Shown here one piece after another: positions 12,701 to 18,298 of a DNA stretch of 20,000 nucleotides. The notes below the pieces were generated by a model. That model saw only the letters and a program-made list of their open reading frames with translations, did not search any database and had not been told where the DNA came from. The stretch is from contig JAQGDQ010000688.1 of assembly GCA_030141605.1 (NCBI GenBank), positions 1-20,000 on the forward strand, in the 5' to 3' direction. Numbering within the stretch: the first letter of the stretch is position 1; each line of letters opens with the position of its first letter. The DNA is from Tubiluchus corallicola. Its lineage: Eukaryota; Priapulida; Priapulimorpha; Priapulimorphida; Tubiluchidae. The position numbers and the translations under genes are program-made.

Positions 12701-13347
12701 ACAATCTAGTTTAAACACGAAAAAGTATTAGCTGTATTACCAACCCACAGTTGACACATTCTGACCTAAAAAAAACATACCAAAGCTTCCTCTTTTGCTT
12801 TTTCTATCTCCTCCGGTGTCCGCTTCTTTCGCTTAACACCTTGACTATCTTCAGAAGTGCTGGAAACCTGCGAAGACGTCATACTCCATGTTTCTTGACT
12901 ATTTCCCGACAAAACAGATAGACAAGTGGAAGTACTTTGGGACGAAGTCGCACTTGTGGTACAGACGAAGTTAGTTAATGTAGACTTAGTTAATGAATCA
13001 AATCTCGTCACATTTACATGAGGTTCAGAAAATTTACTAGCGTCTGAAATAGTTACACTAGATGCAGAAACGGATGCCTTTTGAAGCGAAAGTTCATCTC
13101 TCATATCCGGAGAACCAAGTGTGGAAGCAACCATTGACGGCAGTGCTGCGCCGAATTTTCTCTGCAGTCTCTCTGCCAACGAGATCAGTTCCTCCTCAGA
13201 TGCCGAGCTTGAATCACCACTGTTGTTCTTAAATCTACTGCCATTTTCCATGCAGTTTGCATTTGGAAGAGAAATTTCGTCTATCACACAGTCATCTTCG
13301 CTGTCACTTGATGATATCTCGTGAAGTTTAGCATGATATGTAGCCAT
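661..13347 (-). CDS. EME1: EME1, MUS81-partner subunit of structure-specific endonuclease (8 coding exons, 3' end outside window)
   Basis: EME1 pairs with MUS81 in the nucleus. The heterodimer cuts 3'-flaps, stalled forks and nicked Holliday junctions; MUS81 supplies catalysis and EME1 supplies DNA binding and stability. Coding exons, 5' to 3' on the minus strand: 13347-12781, 10915-10781, 10554-10384, 7451-7359, 5300-5194, 3619-3487, 2529-2218, 717-661. Every junction has GT-AG and the phases join, giving 525 codons. Seen: an acidic, Ser-rich N-terminus (1-189), a Lys/Glu-rich helix (190-230), an ERCC4-type nuclease fold (about 232-460) and the start of a tandem HhH domain (about 480-525). 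The GD and ERKxxxD active-site motifs of MUS81/XPF are not at the expected places: VPRSVTW (272-278) and EIPLAEF (307-313) stand there instead, as expected for the inactive subunit. Strong family strings are GGVKVDRQGRGLARVWRQQI and AYQRC. The human protein is about 570 residues, so a final exon of about 30-40 residues is missing, probably left of position 1. EME2 is the main alternative, but the N-terminal motif and the synteny favour EME1. Confidence 0.95.
718..1415. other. EME1 intron 7, proximal part, nothing identified
   Basis: This is AT-rich intron sequence between exon 8 and a TIR element. Short open frames occur on both strands near 983-1240, but they overlap each other and have no recognisable similarity or splice support. 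Confidence 0.6.
1416..2075. mobile_element. TIR DNA element, family 1, copy 1 (non-autonomous)
   Basis: The inner inverted repeat starts at 1439 (CAAAACCGTCCATAAG) and ends at 2055 (CTTATGGACGATTTTG). Weaker inversion extends outward to about 1416 and 2075. A second copy is at 9647-10245, clearly alignable over its whole length with small indels. No transposase frame is present. It sits in EME1 intron 7. The target duplication and superfamily are not clear. Confidence 0.8.
2218..2529 (-). CDS. EME1: EME1 coding exon 7 (residues 403-506)
   Basis: The acceptor is ttttttactatag and the donor ATACAG|gtatcg, giving 104 codons in phase 0. It is the best-conserved exon. ALVDLQLQANCNVYLLSSS opens it; FTKAVAEKPYKL is in the middle; GGVKVDRQGRGLARVWRQQI and VSAQVASAITAVYPSLQSLI close the nuclease-like domain and begin the HhH region. 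The frame runs on to 2161 past the donor but loses similarity there. Confidence 0.95.
2567..2949. mobile_element. pogo/Tigger-like MITE, truncated copy
   Basis: It starts with CAGTCAATCTCCGGTATAAG and shares most of its length with the reverse complement of the intact element at 8454-8899, including the block around 2740-2860. It stops short of the other terminus near 2949 and has no TA duplication on the left. Its left edge is only 37 nt upstream (in EME1 sense) of the exon 7 acceptor. Confidence 0.8.
2950..3486. other. EME1 intron 6 remainder, nothing identified
   Basis: This non-coding stretch runs between the truncated MITE and exon 6. The short frame at 2977-3171 has no start context or similarity that would support a gene. 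Confidence 0.5.
3487..3619 (-). CDS. EME1: EME1 coding exon 6 (residues 358-402)
   Basis: The acceptor is ttgccttgctcag and the donor GAGGAG|gtatga. One base completes the Arg codon, and 44 codons follow. It encodes a basic, Gln/Lys/Arg-rich loop followed by TTVVSRVEIEE. The latter matches the GSMVSRVDAEEAL boundary of vertebrate EME1 and joins to ALVDLQL in the next exon. Confidence 0.92.
3620..5193. other. EME1 intron 5; AT-rich with small duplications
   Basis: It contains AAATTC-rich low-complexity sequence near 3745-3775 and 3885-3905, possibly a retroelement tail. It also has an imperfect duplication: GAACTGACCCTA-containing segments at 4187-4222 and 4355-4390, and TAAAGGACAAGAAAA at 4151 and 4392, in swapped order. 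The Lys-rich open frame at 3659-3943 has no family similarity and is judged chance. Confidence 0.5.
5194..5300 (-). CDS. EME1: EME1 coding exon 5 (residues 323-358, split codon)
   Basis: The acceptor is gttttattttatag and the donor CTCAG|gttagt. It is 107 nt, so it ends two bases into an Arg codon completed by exon 6. It encodes DNAGCVTLLSHITSIKRLL and the strand CTFFVTNIDKYLR, which corresponds to the LQGFVTDITAK...LSLVIVDQEKCF segment of human EME1 (from memory). Confidence 0.9.
5470..5842 (+). mobile_element. TAAAGGAAGACCGG-headed repeat, copy A
   Basis: The head is TAAAGGAAGACCGGACGATT at 5470. Similarity to copy C (17151-17544) runs through CTTACGTCAGAAACTAACC and the CRE-like TGACGTCA at 5751 to the GGCGCC near 5837-5842, where the copies diverge. 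Antisense open frames inside are shared with copy C but carry no recognisable domain. It lies in EME1 intron 4. Confidence 0.8.
6028..6456 (+). mobile_element. LINE ORF2 3' end (C-terminal tail of non-LTR retrotransposon)
   Basis: An open frame (stop TGA 6454-6456) begins YILELWIIKAQHKSEIGAFQ and continues with RRTYRNILGI and IKRRRLRWIEHVIRLTDDSP, ending in VAWTKVIARV. This is the conserved C-terminal region of many LINE ORF2 proteins, downstream of the reverse transcriptase (ETWTL...RRxLGI...RRRLRWxGHVxRM pattern). The reverse transcriptase itself is absent, as expected for a 5'-truncated insertion. It lies in EME1 intron 4 on the opposite strand. The clade cannot be fixed by eye. Confidence 0.88.
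6640..6765. repeat. Diverged lead-in of the 121-bp array; inverted relative at 11830-12076
   Basis: GACAGCAAACTCGCAAGTGTG followed by GTTACTGTCGACAAGAAATT aligns with the reverse complement of 12055-11990, then continues collinearly through a region resembling the array unit. The two blocks are about 5 kb apart and inverted, in introns 4 and 1 of EME1. Confidence 0.75.
6766..7128. repeat. 121-bp tandem repeat, three units
   Basis: GAGTTACTCTCGGCACTTCT recurs at 6766, 6887 and 7008, a spacing of exactly 121 nt twice. Units share AGCAAAAGAGAAGTGAGTG, an octet CTTACTGA and TGCTCTCTA-type endings. Flanking sequence from about 6640 is a diverged version rich in GCGAGTT/AACTCGC. It lies in EME1 intron 4. 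Confidence 0.88.
7359..7451 (-). CDS. EME1: EME1 coding exon 4 (residues 292-322)
   Basis: The acceptor is ctttttctcag and the donor AAG|gtatgc, giving 31 codons in phase 0. PEALIEIPLAEFIDMV occupies the place of the VERKRLDDL catalytic segment of MUS81. The ERK triad is absent, as in known EME1 proteins. It is too short to stand out as an open frame and was found from the alignment and splice phase. Confidence 0.9.
7675..8129. mobile_element. hAT-type MITE with 8-bp target duplication
   Basis: The left terminus is CAGGGGTGTGCAAATT and the right terminus, read inward, is CAGGGGTATGCAAATT. Flanking octamers are GTCTAAAA (7667-7674) and GTCTAAGA (8130-8137), a duplication with one mismatch. 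GCGGCCCGCGGGCC just inside the end is typical of hAT elements. At 455 bp with no transposase it is non-autonomous. It lies in EME1 intron 3. Confidence 0.92.
8454..8899. mobile_element. pogo/Tigger-like MITE, intact copy
   Basis: The termini are CAGTCAACCTCGGATATAAG and, inverted, CAGTCAACCTTAGGTATAAG. TA dinucleotides flank both ends (8452-8453 and 8900-8901), as expected for Tc1/mariner-pogo elements. Subterminal TATAAGG/CGAGTACCTTATA motifs are repeated inside both arms. It is 446 bp with no transposase. The truncated relative is at 2567-2949. Confidence 0.9.
8945..9193. repeat. Foldback element with nested third arm
   Basis: Arm 1 (8945-9024) and the outer arm (9114-9193) are inverted copies of about 80 nt with some ten mismatches; both contain the GATTTCAGASAGGTGGCAGC-type core. 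A shorter inverted copy of the same core lies between them (9027-9067). The spacers are TATATA-rich. It lies in EME1 intron 3. Confidence 0.88.
9194..9646. other. EME1 intron 3, no clear element
   Basis: This is AT-rich sequence ending in GTGATAATAATAAAAC near 9609-9624, which could be a LINE-type 3' tail but is not distinctive. No splice-supported exon was found. Confidence 0.4.
9647..10245. mobile_element. TIR DNA element, family 1, copy 2
   Basis: It begins CAAAACTGTCCACAAGTCGG and ends CTTATGGACGATTTTG, in the same order and orientation as the copy at 1416-2075. Both contain a 60-codon minus-strand open frame (copy 2: 10124-9942). The two frames differ at about 13 residues for some 25 base changes, which argues against a selected protein. 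It lies in EME1 intron 3. Confidence 0.82.
10384..10554 (-). CDS. EME1: EME1 coding exon 3 (residues 235-291)
   Basis: The acceptor is catttttcag and the donor GAA|gtacgt was chosen, giving 57 codons in phase 0. It encodes the first strands of the ERCC4-type fold: YVTAVIDNALLEGAG, then LQAQCVPRSVTWLRQ. The frame stays open for 8 codons past the donor (VRLVVIKF, then TAG). That extension was rejected because the equivalent strand is already encoded by exon 4 (ALIEIPLAEFIDMV). Confidence 0.88.
10704..10764 (-). repeat. tRNA-like relic, possibly SINE head or tRNA pseudogene
   Basis: On the minus strand GGGTTCGTGTCCC resembles a T-arm/B-box, preceded by GGAAAGCAGAAGGTCTT and CATAGCTACGCGG, as in the anticodon-to-T-arm half of a tRNA-derived sequence. 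No complete cloverleaf or A box is visible. It lies in the 226-nt EME1 intron 2. Confidence 0.4.
10781..10915 (-). CDS. EME1: EME1 coding exon 2 (residues 190-234)
   Basis: The acceptor is ttcattctag and the donor is CTAAAG|gtaaat, giving 45 codons in phase 0. It encodes a highly charged helix rich in Lys, Glu and Arg, then RRALKPGECLK. This matches the ALKPEECLK-type string that opens the nuclease-like domain in vertebrate EME1. Confidence 0.93.
10916..11371. other. EME1 intron 1, 3' part, nothing identified
   Basis: This non-coding stretch lies upstream (in EME1 sense) of exon 2. No repeat partner elsewhere in the window and no open frame with family similarity was noticed. Confidence 0.5.
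11372..11794 (-). mobile_element. TAAAGGAAGACCGG-headed repeat, rearranged copy B
   Basis: From 11531 to about 11794 the sequence is the reverse complement of the distal part of copies A and C (shared GGCGCC, GATCATGAACTGCAGTGTTAG and GTTTCTGACGTAAGCAAC). The head motif TAAAGGAAAACCGGATGATT at 11372 is instead in plus orientation, so head and body are inverted relative to each other. It lies in EME1 intron 1. Confidence 0.7.
11830..12076 (-). repeat. Inverted, diverged relative of the 6640-7128 repeat block
   Basis: The reverse complement reads GACAGCAAACTCACAAGTGT, then GTTACTGTCAGCAAGAAATT, and later CTTCTCGCAGCAAATAGAG and GTGAGTGTCAG, the same order as 6650-6830. Only one array-like unit is present. 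It directly follows copy B of the TAAAGGAAGACCGG family. Confidence 0.75.
12094..12691. mobile_element. piggyBac-like MITE (candidate)
   Basis: The termini are CCCTTTCAC at 12094 and its inverse GTGAAAGGG ending at 12691. TTAA precedes the left end (12090-12093) and TTAC follows the right (12692-12695), consistent with a TTAA target site with one substitution. A CCCTTT terminus with TTAA is the piggyBac pattern. At 598 bp it contains a GT array and no transposase. The terminal repeat is short, so confidence is moderate. Confidence 0.6.
12460..12501. repeat. (GT)n microsatellite, imperfect
   Basis: This is a run of GT dinucleotides with GC interruptions, continuing as degenerate GTGCG/ATGTACGTG to about 12540. 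It lies inside the candidate piggyBac-like MITE. Confidence 0.9.
12781..13347 (-). CDS. EME1: EME1 coding exon 1 (residues 1-189)
   Basis: The start is the ATG at 13347-13345. An in-frame TGA lies 21 nt upstream and G sits at -3 and +4. The exon is exactly 189 codons and ends at GCTTTG|gtatgt. It is acidic and low-complexity, with SSSDSEDDCVIDEI (12-25) and SSASEEELISLAERLQRKF (47-65). It ends in a basic stretch KRKKRTPEEIEKAKEEAL, which runs into the helix of exon 2. A non-coding 5' exon further upstream cannot be excluded. Confidence 0.93.
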
Positions 13348-14990
13348 AGCGTCAAGATTTACTTCTCAGTAAATGCCAAGGCTTCCTAATGGCACAGTAG
13401 GTTTCATCTTTACTAAAACAAGAAATGATTAAGACAAAATGCATAAAAAATTACGGAGCTGTATAAAAAACAAGTGTACTACTAATGCGCGCATTAAACC
13501 TTTTCACTGTTTCGTTGTGCGCAAGTTCAGTTGCTGTAGGTCAAAGCTTAAACGTTCCACAGCACAGCAATGCATCTTAACTACAACCGTCGCGTGACAT
13601 GTGGGTAAAGTAAAGACGTCTGTCACATAAGTTCAATAATTTAAGTTGTTTTACATAGACTTTACTTAATTATAGATTAGTCTGTGCACAAAGTGATTAC
13701 TGGCAGGATCTTGCTTTGGAACAAGATAAAATGAAAAACGTAGGTAAAGTTCTTGCTAGCCGTTAAAACTGTTACTATGACGATGGTTTAAGCTGTGAAG
13801 CATTGTCAAATATACACAAATGCATTGCCTGGTACACTTAACCTTTTGACCTTTTCACGATCATCATCAATCGCTGGAACTGTGAAAAGGCTTATTGTAG
13901 AAAATCAAGATAGTAAGAAGCTAAAATAATAATAAATTAATATTATTTACACAGAATCTTAGACATTTGATGATTAGCAAGTGACTGAGGTTGCCAAGAA
14001 ACAAATCAGAGCTTAGGGATGAAAAAGAAGTCAAACAAAACCTCTTCTGTGAATGCTGAAATAATCCATCAATCCTACATGACCTTGGCACGACCTATGA
14101 GATCACAAAAAGAGAAATGGTATTATAATGCTGACTCAGATCAACAGTGAAGTGCATACTTACAGCCAAGTAATGGTATCTACCCTAGGCTATGAAAAAA
14201 GGGTTAAAAACATCGAACCTAAACCTGAATTTTGAAACCCAAGACAACAAACTTGAATTTCAACTCAATCACGTAGCGTCGTAAGATAGAAAATCTACAA
14301 TTTTGATCAAAGTTTTTCAGAATTTGCTAACACAGTTAAAAAATAGCAAAAAGAAGCAAAAAATTAAAGACTACGCCACCTATAAACCATAATAATCTGT
14401 AGTTTACTCTTGTTAATATAATTAACTTAACATGGCGTAATAAACATTAGAATTAGGTATAATTGTCTAAAAGTTATCTATTTTCACTAACTACTCCAAC
14501 AATAAGTGTACTCGAGTCCAGACTGCAAAACCTTAGTTTTTAACAACTTCGACTCCTTTACTTTCTACCACCTCTGATTCCAACTCCGCGACTCTGACTC
14601 CACAGCCATGATCATTATCAATTCTCTTTCTGTCAGTGTAACGACTGAAGCATTAACATCTACTCCACAGCCCTAATCATCAACATGAATTCTCTTTCTG
14701 TCAGGTGTAGAGGCATTATCATTTATTCCATTTATTAGAGCATTTCACCAACTTTTATTTACAGCAAACAGCGTGAGTTTTTCTACTGACAAAGCTAAAT
14801 TTGGTTGCAGTTGTAGAACGTCTTTATTTGTCTTATTTATCAGAGTTGCTTTTGGTTTAGTCAAAAAACTAACATATAGCTGAAACGACAATTTTCGCGG
14901 TGTTAATTTAAACAATACCAGAAATCTTCGAATTTAATTAAAACCGGTGCAAGAAAAGGCAAAGAGCTCTCTTTTTCAACAGCTTGTAGA
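13348..14990. promoter_or_regulatory. Divergent intergenic region between EME1 and MRPL27
   Basis: 1643 nt separate the EME1 start codon (minus) from the MRPL27 start codon (plus), so it must hold the 5' ends and promoters of both genes. No TATA box, CpG-rich core or conserved factor site could be assigned. A 65-nt-period duplication sits at 14598-14709, and CTCC/GACTCC-rich sequence at 14550-14610 suggests a repeat remnant. Non-coding first exons may lie here. Placement as regulatory is inference from gene layout. Confidence 0.5.
14598..14709. repeat. Tandem duplication, two units of about 45-65 nt
   Basis: CTCCACAGCC starts at 14598 and 14663, and AATTCTCTTTCTGTCAG recurs in both units. 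Preceding ACTCC-rich sequence (14550-14600) resembles the same low-complexity motif. It lies about 280 nt upstream of the MRPL27 start codon. Confidence 0.75.
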
Positions 14991-15039
14991 ATGGCGACAA
15001 ATTGTTTAACTTGTTACCAGAGTTTATTTCGAAATTTTG
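14991..15039 (+). CDS. MRPL27: MRPL27 exon 1 (residues 1-16 plus one base)
   Basis: ATG in AGAATGG context opens MATNCLTCYQSLFRNF; the donor is TTTTG|gtactt. The leftover G joins GC of exon 2 to make Gly17. The alternatives MKNV ending before gtaaag near 13740 and a short ATG near 14610 also have compatible phase. The chosen exon gives the best match in presequence length to known MRPL27. Confidence 0.75.
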
Positions 15040-16804
15040 GTACTTTACATTGTTAATTATTAATATCTATAATAAAATTTTGTACAACGCGGTGAACAGA
15101 GTTTTGTACATATATTCATTTGTAGTAAAATTGCTCAAAACTGCTGTTACGGTCATTCTAAAGCAGAGCGTATTATAATAAAAAATATTGAGCTTTAACG
15201 TTTGTTTTCGACAGGCCTCTCATCAATTTTGCTTACTAACGTCAGAGGAGCAGCAAAGAAGACTGGTAGTTCGACGAGAAATCCGAAAGGCGGAAGACAC
15301 AAAATCCGGGGACTGAAAAAAGTTGTGGGAGAGCACGCATACAGGGGAAATGTGTTGTTCACACAATATGGAATGAAGGCTATGCCTGGAATGAATGTAA
15401 GCAATGAACTATGCAGTAGAGTTCTGCAACATTCAACTGTATGTCCAACTGCAAAACTAAAACCAGAAGATTGTCAAAAAGCAATAGAGTTCTTTTTTTA
15501 TATAATTTCCATATTAAAAGTTCCAGAAAAACCCGTGCCTGAATTGTTTTTAAGGCGTCTTTGAGAAGGGACCACAACCTAGTTCAGCAGTAGGTCCCTA
15601 TAACCTTGTGAGACAAATTGTGCAAAGTTTAGTCAGAACTGTTTTAAAAGTTTTCCGGTTATTAAGTATTTACATGCTAGCATGTTGTCATAAATAGACA
15701 TAGCCATAGAACATTTATTTTCTCCAATTTGTTTGACATAAAAAGTTTTTTAAATATTACATAATTATAATCATGGAGCAGGGCAGGGAAGGACCATAGG
15801 GTCATCTAGTCTCCTGCCCTGTCTTATAATTAGATTAGTATATTAAAAATAAATGTAAATGGTGAGGCTGCAGATAACAAAAACAAATATAAGAAAAAAT
15901 AACAATAAAAAACAGTATAAATGATACAAATTATCAAAAAAGAAGTGAAAACAAAAAATAATAAAGTTAGATGATACCTAAATCTAAACAATACAATTAA
16001 TCAGTAATTATGATTATTATATATAGTATTTTCAAATCGGGGTCTTATTAACAGGGGAATTTGACCAAGGTTAGTGAGTAAAGTTAAAAAAACTGACAGT
16101 ATGGAGAGATAAAATAAGTATCAAAAAAGTGTAATATAGAAAAATTTAAGAGAAAAAGTAAGTATGAGAAAGAGCAACAATTACTTAGGAATACTGCATT
16201 ATATTCATAATGATGGAAAAATTTTATTTCAAACAAAAAAGAAAATTACTGCTGCCATTAAAAATTTATATGCGTAAGGGTTTTATTTTTTAAAACTAAA
16301 TTTTGGAAGTTGTGAACATAACTATCTTGCAATCTGGTAATACATATTGTACGAAGCTCAATACAGTGTAAATGTAATTAAATAGTATGCCATTGTATCC
16401 CATTGAAGGATTTACAATTATATATCTGTAAGAGGAATATCTGTCTGTAATTGACACACCACAAGTATTTATATTGCAGTCATATATATATCTATACACG
16501 TTGTTGCCATTTGTATATAAAACTGCCTTGGTTGTTCTCAGACCTCAAATATGCTCCTGGACTTTATGAGACTTTAGAGGGGCATTTTTTCTTTTTGCAG
16601 GTTACCCTAAGCAGAAAGTGTGATCTGACTGCCGCGGAACACGGAACGCTCCTCATCACACGGGAAAAACTCCATTTGGATCCGGATAATCCAGTCGTGC
16701 AAACTTGGTTTGCTGAGCAATTGAATCATCCATTGTATAAGTTATTCATACATATCATACCAGACCCCATACCACCTAAGTTTAAACTAATTGATCAAGT
16801 ATAG
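14991..16804 (+). CDS. MRPL27: MRPL27, mitochondrial large-subunit ribosomal protein bL27m (3 exons, complete)
   Basis: bL27m sits near the peptidyl-transferase centre of the mitochondrial 39S subunit. Exons are 14991-15039, 15215-15396 and 16601-16804, joined by GT-AG introns of 174 and 1204 nt with matching phase, giving 144 residues (human about 148). Residues 1-28 form a plausible mitochondrial presequence (Ser/Thr/Leu-rich, Arg14 and Arg27, no acidic residue). VRGAAKKTG (26-34) matches VRYASKKSG in the human protein. The bL27 core is KKTGSSTRNPKGGRHKIRGL (31-50), then AYRGNVLFTQYGMKAMPGMN (58-77). The C-terminal extension ends PKFKLIDQV, as in the animal mitochondrial form. The ATG has A at -3 and G at +4. 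The first exon is only 16 codons plus one base; it was chosen because its phase, length and spacing fit, while other ATG-donor pairs upstream fit less well. It is divergent from EME1. Confidence 0.93.
15215..15396 (+). CDS. MRPL27: MRPL27 exon 2 (residues 17-77)
   Basis: The acceptor is gttttcgacag and the donor ATGAAT|gtaagc. It encodes the end of the presequence and the first half of the bL27 domain, with the basic GSSTRNPKGGRHK stretch and the RGNVLFTQYG strand. The open frame continues past the donor to 15564 but loses all L27 similarity. Confidence 0.95.
15397..16600. other. MRPL27 intron 2 with LINE remnant
   Basis: This is 1204 nt, bounded by gtaagc and tttttgcag. It holds a CR1-like LINE 3' end on the minus strand (from 15776) followed by a long A-rich stretch to about 16200. 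No coding exon was seen inside. Confidence 0.8.
15776..15960 (-). mobile_element. CR1-like LINE 3' end fragment
   Basis: CAGGGCAGG (15779) and CCTGCCCTG (15813-15821) form a perfect 9-bp stem around GGACCATAGGGTCATCTAGT. GGAAGGACC...GGTCATCTAGTC...CCTGCCC is the pattern seen in reverse-complement CR1 LINE 3' ends (recognised from memory). T-rich sequence follows on the minus strand. No protein-coding part was identified. Confidence 0.55.
16601..16804 (+). CDS. MRPL27: MRPL27 exon 3 (residues 78-144)
   Basis: The acceptor is tttctttttgcag, in phase 0, with TAG stop at 16802-16804. It encodes VTLSRKCDLTAAEHGTLLIT, equivalent to the GRGKDDTLFALxDGxV strand pair of bacterial L27, then the mitochondrial C-terminal tail with YKLFIHIIPDPIPPKFKL. 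Confidence 0.95.
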   Translation, partial: VTLSRKCDLTAAEHGTLLITREKLHLDPDNPVVQTWFAEQLNHPLYKLFIHIIPDPIPPKFKLIDQV

Positions 16805-16886
16805 CATGTGTGTGGTTTATATAGTTAATTGTGAAGGTAACAGTGTTTAAATGGTTGTAACAGTGATGCGATTTAAAATAGATCCT

Positions 16887-16952
16887 TAAAGAAAGACTGG
16901 GCGATTGCTGAGACTCAGTTTCATTTTAATTTACTGTCTATAATATACATGT
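16887..16952 (+). repeat. TAAAGGAAGACCGG-headed repeat, head fragment
   Basis: TAAAGAAAGACTGGGCGATT, then TCATTTTAATTTACTGTC and ATATACAT follow the same order as in copies A (5470) and C (17151). Only the head is present; similarity fades after 16952. Confidence 0.75.
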
Positions 16953-16966
16953 AGTGTAAAAGTTTT

Positions 16967-16972
16967 AATAAA
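16967..16972 (+). terminator. Candidate poly(A) signal AATAAA for MRPL27
   Basis: This canonical AATAAA lies 163 nt after the MRPL27 stop codon and is followed by a T/G-rich stretch (GATATGTTGTTTG). Confidence 0.65.
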
Positions 16973-17150
16973 GATATGTTGTTTGAACTATAAACGTTTA
17001 TTTACACTTCTGTTCTGATTACTAAGAAAGCAATGCAGTTGAAAATAGACATTTAAAATGGGCATTAATAGGCTTGTTTTATATACAATTTTAATAGATA
17101 TTAGAAAGCAACGCAGTTGAGTTATCTTACAATCAATGTTTCTAGTAACT

Positions 17151-17544
17151 TAAAGGAAGACCGGACGATTGCTTGGACTCAATCTCATTTTAATTTACTG
17201 TCCGAAATGTGCATGTTCTTGCCTATAAAAATTAACAATTGTTCCTTATGTTTGAGTAATTACAAAGTTAATTAACGTCAACCGAACACAGCTATTGCTT
17301 ACGTCAGAAACTAACCATAGTTTGTGCAATGGGAGGCGTCTTCGCTTGCGCGTCAAGCACATTTTCATAGGTGTTACAGTACTGCGTAACTGCATGATGT
17401 CACCAAAAATGGGCTTTACATCATATGACATTAGAAACTAACACTGCAGTTCATGATCATCGTTATCACGGTACCGCCTTCTATTTGTCAGCCACGCGCA
17501 TGTGCCAAAAAGGCGCCGCTGCCAATCTTAGTAGATTCACAGTG
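17151..17544 (+). mobile_element. TAAAGGAAGACCGG-headed repeat, copy C
   Basis: This is the longest clear copy: head at 17151, GCTTACGTCAGAAACTAACC in the middle, end near GCCAATCTTAGTAGATTCAC, which is also the (inverted) edge of copy B. Right after the MRPL27 3' end. No terminal inverted repeat or target duplication was found, so its class is open. Confidence 0.8.
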
Positions 17545-17901
17545 TTATAGAAACAAATGGCAGCGTTAAAAAGGCGTGCGAAATTTTTGTGTAAATGTGT
17601 GATAGGCTTGCAGCTACAAGGCTACAGGCGTGATCATACAAGTATTCTACCGCTAACTCAAAGAGTGTACCGCACAGACACTTTCAAAGCAAAAACAAAC
17701 TGCTTTACAACAGTAATAAACTACTAGTTATCATCTTCACAAATCCTGTAAGCAGCATTTTCTGGAAAAGTAAATTTCGTTTTGCTTTTCCACTGTTGTG
17801 ACAGAATCAATACAGGAAACAGGTTTGCAAACCTTTTATCTGGTCATATTTCTTACATTTTTAATCAAATTATAATGTGAGGAATAATTTCTGATAGTTG
17901 T
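17545..17901. other. Downstream of MRPL27, nothing identified
   Basis: This is AT-rich sequence between copy C and a reverse-transcriptase remnant. It could include 5' sequence of that LINE, but no conserved protein motif was recognised. Confidence 0.4.
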
Positions 17902-18109
17902 AAAACTGCCAATGTAGCATCTGCGCATAGAAAAGGGGCTATAGAAGACCCAACAAATTACTGACCCATTTCTGTTGTCCATGGCATATCCGAAGTGGTT
18001 TTGGAAAAAATTGCTATACAATCAAATCTGCATGTATTTGGATACCAACAAACAACAATTTGGATACAGGAAAAACCATAATACCATAGTTGCCGTAAAT
18101 GTATATTAA
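17902..18109 (+). pseudogene. Decayed LINE reverse transcriptase, N-terminal motifs
   Basis: The reading KTANVASAHRKGAIEDPTNY, then a TGA at 17962 in place of the usual Arg, then PISVVHGISEVVLEKI matches the start of non-LTR reverse transcriptases (YKKGDxxDPxNYRPISxxxxxxKxxE). A one-base shift then gives QQFGYRKNHNTIVAV (from 18053), the NQFGFRKxxST motif, before TAA at 18107. One stop plus one frameshift mark it as dead. Confidence 0.82.
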
Positions 18110-18298
18110 GAAGTCTAATTTATTTATAGGAAATAGTTAATCGCTTACATGTATTTACAAAAGATTTATTAGTTCACATGTTTAGCTGTGTATTTCATAT
18201 ATTATTGCAGCCATAGAACTTAACTACAGTCTAAGGTTCAGTTAATGTTATTGTAGTCTATTGAACATAATCTCTAATATACAAGGTATGTAGGTTCC

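Larger units (their letters stand above)
16805..16990 (+). other. MRPL27: MRPL27 3' UTR (inferred)
   Basis: This runs from the stop codon to just past the AATAAA at 16967. From about 16887 it is a fragment of the TAAAGGAAGACCGG repeat family, so the end of the transcript seems to lie in repeat-derived sequence. Confidence 0.6.

Noticed and set aside
13561-13760. Alternative MRPL27 first exons, such as the short ATG frame ending at gtaaag near 13740
   Set aside because: The phase fits, but the resulting presequence is very short and the exon is remote. The ATG at 14991 gives the expected length and a strong start context.
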